From an uncultured Lachnospiraceae bacterium (GTDB lineage: Bacteria; Bacillota; Clostridia; Lachnospirales; Lachnospiraceae): 64,000 nt of DNA. Positions within the stretch are counted from its first letter, which is position 1. Every line of letters begins with the position of its first letter. Made by a program: the position numbers and the translations under genes. The notes below the pieces were generated by a model. It ran no database searches and was not told the DNA's origin. It was given only the letters and a program-made list of their open reading frames with translations. The stretch spans positions 62,001 through 126,000 of the forward strand of contig CATXUX010000002.1 of NCBI GenBank assembly GCA_958402795.1, read 5' to 3'. This document shows, in pieces, positions 59,066 through 64,000 of the stretch.

Positions 59066-60624
59066 TGTACTGTCAGCCGTGCGGTACCCGGCGGCATGCA
59101 AAGCCAGTATAAATATCGTTTTACAGAATCTTCAAAGTCAGAATCAACCTGCGAAGCTGTCCTTGACAGGCAGGATAACTGACCTGCAAGCATGGAGCAG
59201 AATTCCTGCTGCTCTTCGCGGCTCATTTCCAGCTCATGGAATAACCGGCGGAGGGCGGGGAGTTTTTGCTCTTTTTCAAATGTAAAGTATCCGATCGTAA
59301 AAAGAGGGAGATAGAATATCCCGCTTGAATTCTGTACATCCCGGAACCAGTCCAGCGCAATATCCAGAGCCTCCTCCATCGTATCCTGTTTTGCACCGTG
59401 CTGCAGGGCGATATAAAAGAAGGCGGTCAGATTATTCATCTGCATAACAAATTTTTCGTATCGGTCGGGCAATCCAAGCGCAAAGCGCGGGATTACAATC
59501 TTATCCTTATAAGCCATATCGAGTGTATAACCCGGTATATCTGAAAATAACGCCGAGAGTCGTTCCCGGATGGAAACAGATTTCAGAAGCAGGAATATCG
59601 GCAGACTGCTTCCCAGAAAGATAACCGTGTCGAGTAAAACCATTCCCAGACTATGTTCTTTTAACGTAAATACATTGACTGCCAGACTGATCAGGTAGGC
59701 GGCGATATCAAAGATGATATATTTCCGCCTGAGTCCGGCACTCCAGTATTCCCATGCTTCCTGGCGAGATTTCAGAGATGCCAGAGGATGGAAATGACCG
59801 GCTTCGTGGATAGGGAGTTTCCGTGCTGCCATAATGTACTTTGCGGAAAGATATTCTACATTGGTACGGATGGCGCCCAGATCCCATTCGCCAGCATCTT
59901 TTATCCGGGGAGAATCAGAATCACTTCCTGTCAGAAAAATTTCGTGGAGCTGTTCCAGAAGGCGGAGTTCGATCTTCTGGTTTGAAAACATGATTTTAAA
60001 AATCACCCAGAACGAATAGGAGGTGGCGCCGAAATTATACAAAATACTGCCCTCCAGGATCAGAAGCGCTGTCCGGCTCCAGAAGGTTCCGGCAGGCTGG
60101 TTCAAAAGGATGACCGTGGAGATACATGTGGTGAGACAGGAACACATGATGTACCCGAGACAGTCCATGAAATGATATGCCTGCAGGACTTCTGTAATTG
60201 TAAATACAAGGTAATAATCTTTATTGAACAGAACGATGACAACGGATACGGTAATGACAATCGTAGTCAGTCCGATTATGATGCTGCAGATGGTGCCTGC
60301 CTGGCCGGATAAACGGGAGGCAAAGTCCTCATTGCGCAGATTCAGCATCAGAAGGAGCGCACAGACAAACGAAATCACTGTCACCTGTACAATGACAGAG
60401 CGGAACATGCGGAAAGAATGCTGGAGATATTCCGCTTTGGAGCAGCGCTTCCAGATACGGATTTCCTCTGCAACAGAGAGGTCGCCCTTTGCCAGCAGCA
60501 TGAAAAATCCGGCGATTGTATACAGCAGAGGCAGGCAGGGAAGCACGCCCCAGATCCATACCTGCGCAATCCCGTCAGGAATCTGCAAAAGAATGTTCCT
60601 CATGATTTCTGTAAACTGTTCCAT
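59062..60624 (-). CDS. Hypothetical multi-pass membrane protein
   Basis: A 520-residue protein I do not recognise. Hydrophobic segments lie at about 22-46, 77-96, 112-135, 155-178, 190-215 and 305-355, giving about six to eight helices, with a large soluble stretch at about 215-300 and a cytoplasmic C-terminal region of about 130 residues rich in helices (DIALDWFRDVQNSSGIFYLP). GGGAGGG precedes the ATG. It is the third gene of the minus-strand group with the two ABC genes, 74 bases after them, possibly accessory to that exporter. Confidence 0.65.
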   Translation of the reverse strand: MEQFTEIMRNILLQIPDGIAQVWIWGVLPCLPLLYTIAGFFMLLAKGDLSVAEEIRIWKRCSKAEYLQHSFRMFRSVIVQVTVISFVCALLLMLNLRNEDFASRLSGQAGTICSIIIGLTTIVITVSVVIVLFNKDYYLVFTITEVLQAYHFMDCLGYIMCSCLTTCISTVILLNQPAGTFWSRTALLILEGSILYNFGATSYSFWVIFKIMFSNQKIELRLLEQLHEIFLTGSDSDSPRIKDAGEWDLGAIRTNVEYLSAKYIMAARKLPIHEAGHFHPLASLKSRQEAWEYWSAGLRRKYIIFDIAAYLISLAVNVFTLKEHSLGMVLLDTVIFLGSSLPIFLLLKSVSIRERLSALFSDIPGYTLDMAYKDKIVIPRFALGLPDRYEKFVMQMNNLTAFFYIALQHGAKQDTMEEALDIALDWFRDVQNSSGIFYLPLFTIGYFTFEKEQKLPALRRLFHELEMSREEQQEFCSMLAGQLSCLSRTASQVDSDFEDSVKRYLYWLCMPPGTARLTVH

Positions 60625-60697
60625 TCTGAATCCCTCCCGTAATCCTCAAAAACATCATCATTATTATACATGGATTCCGGAGTTGTGTAAATATGGA

Positions 60698-62608
60698 TCA
60701 GGCAGTCTTTCCGGTATATAACTGGTAGTATTTTCCTTTCTCTTCCAGAAGCTGTTCATGAGTTCCGCGTTCGATGATCCGGCCTTGTTCCAGAACCATG
60801 ATGCAGTCGGAATTCTGTACTGTGGAGAGACGGTGTGCGATGACAAAGGTGGTTCTGCCTTTCATCAGTGCGTCCATGCCTTGCTGCACCAGCTTTTCGG
60901 TACGGGTATCGATGGAAGAAGTCGCTTCATCCAGGATCAGCGCCGGCGGATCCGCGACGGCCGCACGGGCGATCGAAAGAAGCTGGCGCTGCCCCTGGCT
61001 CAGATTCGCGCCGTCTCCGGTCAGCATGGTGTCGTAGCCGTTGGGAAGCCGTTTGATGAATCCGTGAGCGTTTGCAAGTTTTGCGGCGCGGATACATTCC
61101 TCGTCGGTGGCGTCCAGCCTGCCGTAGCGGATATTGTCCATGACTGTTCCTGTGAACAGGTGGGTATCCTGCAGAACCATTCCGAGACTTCGGCGCAGAT
61201 CTTTCTTTTTAATTTTGTTAATATTGATGTTATCATAGCGGATCTTGCCGTCCTGAATATCATAAAAACGGTTGATCAGATTGGTGATCGTTGTCTTTCC
61301 GGCTCCGGTGCCGCCGACGAAGGCGATCTTCTGCCCGGGCATGGCATAAAGCCGGATGCTGTGGAGTACCATTTTATTTTCATCGTATCCGAAGTCTACA
61401 TCGTTCATTGTCACACCGCCTTCCAGACGGGTATAGGTGACGGTTCCATCTGCTTTGTGCGGGTGCTTCCATGCCCAGATCCCGGTCCTTGTTTTAGATT
61501 CTGTCAGCGTGCCGTCCGGATTTTCTTTTGCATGGACCAGTTCGACATATCCGGTGTCTTCTTCCGGCTGTTCATCCATCAGATCGAATACACGCTGTGC
61601 ACCTGCGACCGCCATGACAATGCTGTTGAGCTGCTGGCTGATCTGCGTGATCGGCTGTGTAAAGTTCTTATTCAAGGTCAGGAAGGAAACCAGCGTGCCG
61701 ATCGTGATGCCGGAAACGCCGCTCAGGGAAAGCAGAGCGCCGCAGGCCGCGCAGAGCACATAACTGATATTTCCAAGGTTCGCGTTGATCGGCATCAGGA
61801 CATTGGAAATTTTATTAGCCTGACTGGCGCTTTCCCGTAGTTTATGATTCAGTTTGTGAAATTGTTCTACACTTTTGTCTTCATGGCAGAAGACCTTTAC
61901 TACTTTTTGTCCCTGCATCATTTCTTCGATATATCCGTTGACCGTACCGAGATCTTTCTGCTGTTGGGTGAAGCAACCTGCCGCTGCGCCGCTTAGTTTT
62001 GAAGTAACGAAGAGCATCAGTGCAACCATCAGTAGAGATAAAAGCGTCAGCGGAACGTTCAGGATGAGCATACTCACCAGTGTGGTGACGATGGTAACCG
62101 AGGAGTTCAGTACCTGCGGAATGCTCTGACTGATTAACTGGCGGAGTGTATCCACGTCGTTGGTGTAGACCGACATAATGTCGCCGTGCGCATGGGTATC
62201 AAAATATTGGATCGGGAGCGATTCCATGTGGGTAAATAATTCAATACGTATTTTTTTCATGGTTCCCTGACTGACGTTTACCATGATCCGGTTGTAGGCG
62301 TAGGAACACAGTACGCCGAGCAGCAGGATACCGGCAAGAGACCACAGCGCGGAGATCAGAGAAGAAAAGTCCGGGGAATCGGTCTTTGTCAGCGGGATGA
62401 TGTAATCATCGATCAATGTCTGCATAAACAGAGTCATTTTCAATGTCGCCAGCGCGGAACCCAGGATGCCGAGCACCACGACGATACAGGAAAAGGGATA
62501 GCTTTTCACCATGTAGCCGAGAACCCTCAGCAGAGGTTTGACCGTATTACTGCCGGTGTGTCTGGGAGTCGTTTTGTTCGCGGTTGTTTCAAAATTTTTA
62601 CTTTCCAT
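60698..62608 (-). CDS. ABC exporter half transporter (second of a heterodimer)
   Basis: A 636-residue type-IV half transporter with a longer than usual insert between membrane and ATPase parts (around MDEQPEEDTGYVELVHAKE). Walker A is GGTGAGKTT near residue 430, signature LSQGQRQLLSIARAA, Walker B ALILDEATSSIDT, switch His in IAHRLSTVQ. The signature LSQGQ differs from LSGGQ in the partner, as in TmrAB/LmrCD-type asymmetric pairs. ATG follows AAGGAGG. It lies 15 bases after the partner gene. Confidence 0.92.
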   Translation of the reverse strand: MESKNFETTANKTTPRHTGSNTVKPLLRVLGYMVKSYPFSCIVVVLGILGSALATLKMTLFMQTLIDDYIIPLTKTDSPDFSSLISALWSLAGILLLGVLCSYAYNRIMVNVSQGTMKKIRIELFTHMESLPIQYFDTHAHGDIMSVYTNDVDTLRQLISQSIPQVLNSSVTIVTTLVSMLILNVPLTLLSLLMVALMLFVTSKLSGAAAGCFTQQQKDLGTVNGYIEEMMQGQKVVKVFCHEDKSVEQFHKLNHKLRESASQANKISNVLMPINANLGNISYVLCAACGALLSLSGVSGITIGTLVSFLTLNKNFTQPITQISQQLNSIVMAVAGAQRVFDLMDEQPEEDTGYVELVHAKENPDGTLTESKTRTGIWAWKHPHKADGTVTYTRLEGGVTMNDVDFGYDENKMVLHSIRLYAMPGQKIAFVGGTGAGKTTITNLINRFYDIQDGKIRYDNININKIKKKDLRRSLGMVLQDTHLFTGTVMDNIRYGRLDATDEECIRAAKLANAHGFIKRLPNGYDTMLTGDGANLSQGQRQLLSIARAAVADPPALILDEATSSIDTRTEKLVQQGMDALMKGRTTFVIAHRLSTVQNSDCIMVLEQGRIIERGTHEQLLEEKGKYYQLYTGKTA

Positions 62609-62623
62609 AATTCAAATCCTCCT

Positions 62624-64000
62624 TTATTCGACCGGCTGGTCAAAATCACCGCCGCCGTTGACCTGTGTATCGTAGATTTCCTGGTAAATCGCGTTGGTTT
62701 TCAGCAGATTTTCGTGAGTATCAAATCCGTTGACTGTTCCGTCATCCAGAACCAGAATCCGATCGGCGTTCTCAACACTGGAGACACGCTGGGCGATGAT
62801 CAGCTTTGTAGTTCCCGGAATCTTTTCGGCAAATGCTCTTCTGATCCTGGCGTCGGTTGCCGTGTCGACGGCGCTGGTAGAGTCATCCAGGATCAGGATT
62901 TTCGGCTTCTTTAAGAGTGCTCTGGTGATGCAGAGGCGCTGCTTCTGCCCGCCGGACACATTGCTGCCGCCCTGCTCGATCCAGGTGTTGTAACCGTCCG
63001 GCAGCCGGTCGATAAACTCGTCGGCACAAGCCTGATAGCAGGCGTTCTGACATTCTTCCAACGTTGCATGTTCATTTCCCCAGCGCAGGTTATCCAGGAT
63101 CGTACCGGAGAAGAGGACATTTTTCTGAAGGACGACGGCGACCTGATTCCGCAGCGCTTCCATATCATATTCCCGGACGTCTCTGCCGCCGACAAGAAGA
63201 GAACCTTCATCGACGTCATACAGACGGCTGATCAGGTTGACCAGACTCGATTTTCCGCAGCCGGTTCCGCCGATGATTCCGATGGTCTCGCCCGCTTTGA
63301 TGTGCAGGTCGATGTCTTTGAGGACGGCCTCGCCGGTTCCTTTTTTGTAGGCAAAGCTGACATGGTTAAAGTCAATGCTGCCGTCCGGGATTTCACGCAC
63401 TGGTTTCTGCGGATTGGTCAGGTCGGCTTTTTCCTCCAGAACCTCGGCGATTCGTCTTGCGCTTGCCATACTCATGGTGATCATCACGACGATCATGGAC
63501 AGCATCATCAGCGACATCATTGCACTCATGACGTAGCTGAACAGCGAAGTCAGTTCTCCGGTCGTCAGTTCCCCGATCACGATATAATTTGCTCCGAACC
63601 AGGACAGCGCGATGATACATCCGTAGATGATCAGCATCATCGCCGGATTATTGAATGCGATCAGACCTTCGGCCTTTACAAACAGACGATAGAGATTTTC
63701 AGCAGCTTTTGTGAATTTATTGTTTTCATATTCTTCTCTGACAAATGCTTTGACCACCCGGATCCCTGTGACGTTTTCCTGCACGCTGGCATTCAGATCG
63801 TCATACTTTTGGAAGACCTGGTCGAATATCTTAAAAGTTGTCAGCATGACGGAAAATAATACAACTGCAAGAATCACAGCGGCGGCAAGGAAAATCAGAC
63901 TCATCTTCCGGTTAATGAAAAAACACATGACCATACACAGAAGCAGTGTCAGCGGTGTCCGGACCGCAAAACGCAGGATCATCTGATACGCATTCTGCAG
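62624..64000 (-). CDS. ABC exporter half transporter, N-terminus cut by the window
   Basis: The frame is open to the right edge, so the first part of the membrane domain lies outside. About 459 residues are visible: the last four or so helices, then Walker A GGTGCGKSS, signature VSGGQKQRLCITRALL, and VLDDSTSAVDTATD where the catalytic Glu after Walker B is replaced by Asp (LILDDST). This marks it as the degenerate-site half of a heterodimeric exporter; the partner downstream keeps DEATSS. An internal ATG at 63982 is not the real start. Substrate unknown; multidrug export is likely. Confidence 0.9.
   Translation of the reverse strand: MQNAYQMILRFAVRTPLTLLLCMVMCFFINRKMSLIFLAAAVILAVVLFSVMLTTFKIFDQVFQKYDDLNASVQENVTGIRVVKAFVREEYENNKFTKAAENLYRLFVKAEGLIAFNNPAMMLIIYGCIIALSWFGANYIVIGELTTGELTSLFSYVMSAMMSLMMLSMIVVMITMSMASARRIAEVLEEKADLTNPQKPVREIPDGSIDFNHVSFAYKKGTGEAVLKDIDLHIKAGETIGIIGGTGCGKSSLVNLISRLYDVDEGSLLVGGRDVREYDMEALRNQVAVVLQKNVLFSGTILDNLRWGNEHATLEECQNACYQACADEFIDRLPDGYNTWIEQGGSNVSGGQKQRLCITRALLKKPKILILDDSTSAVDTATDARIRRAFAEKIPGTTKLIIAQRVSSVENADRILVLDDGTVNGFDTHENLLKTNAIYQEIYDTQVNGGGDFDQPVE

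Noticed and set aside
60758..61840. Long plus-strand open frame of about 360 codons opposite the ABC exporter gene
   Set aside because: The minus-strand ABC protein is unmistakable; the antisense frame has no ribosome site or domain.

Overview
The window looks like a chromosomal segment of a gut Clostridia bacterium, most probably Lachnospiraceae. Reasons: strong GGAGG ribosome sites, TTGACA/TATAAT-type promoters, Lachnospiraceae-type families (DUF6465, DUF6106, DUF6128, HTH-TPR regulators, an SPKTG-anchored BspA-like protein), a large Gram-positive SRP RNA, and mostly mid-GC genes broken by clearly AT-rich islands. Genus cannot be fixed from sequence reading alone. No rRNA, tRNA or CRISPR array was seen.

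Layout. 1-2954: minus-strand TRAP transporter operon (dctP-dctQ-dctM, then a YhcH-like gene cut by the left edge) behind a promoter and a LacI/cre-like palindrome. 3516-7104: DUF6465 protein, HD nucleotidase-like protein, Sir2 deacylase, an AT-rich MFS transporter and a small membrane protein. 7316-14590: one operon with ECF S, T and double-ATPase components, an AraC regulator and two ABC half transporters, resembling siderophore/metallophore uptake loci. 14649-22310: DUF6106, a PucR-type regulator, a UgpC/MsmX-type sugar ABC ATPase, a duplicated DUF305 protein, a GH2 glycosidase and a PurF-like protein without the catalytic N-terminal Cys. 22322-22457: a promoter-to-terminator unit that may be a small RNA. 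22687-31949: YbaK, then a LysR-headed sulfur locus (PLP C-S lyase family, M20 hydrolase, GNAT, two tandem glutathionyl-hydroquinone-reductase-like proteins, cystine-type ABC importer). 32059-37350 (minus): a fatty-acid-isomerase-like flavoprotein, a 956-residue Fe-S flavoprotein, hypA and hypB in one operon. 37531-40711: four 33-bp-spaced repeats before a DUF4143 ATPase; pgi.

The most unusual stretch is 40969-48367. Two overlapping HTH-TPR regulators (RRNPP/Rgg-like) converge on a small gene for a secreted-type 78-residue peptide. Then, after IS66 debris, an AT-rich cassette encodes an ABC exporter, a B12-binding-fold radical SAM enzyme with a C-terminal winged-helix-like tail, and a 37-codon gene behind a very strong ribosome site. 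I read this as a candidate radical-SAM RiPP locus that may be under peptide quorum sensing, by analogy with streptococcal Rgg-controlled RaS-RiPP loci. An MFS pseudogene follows.

49538-64000 is more ordinary: GNAT, Rpn-like nuclease, anchored LRR surface protein, acidic HTH protein, dGTPase, DUF6128, tadA, SRP RNA on the opposite strand, DAHP synthase, a membrane protein, and a heterodimeric ABC exporter pair whose second gene runs off the right edge.
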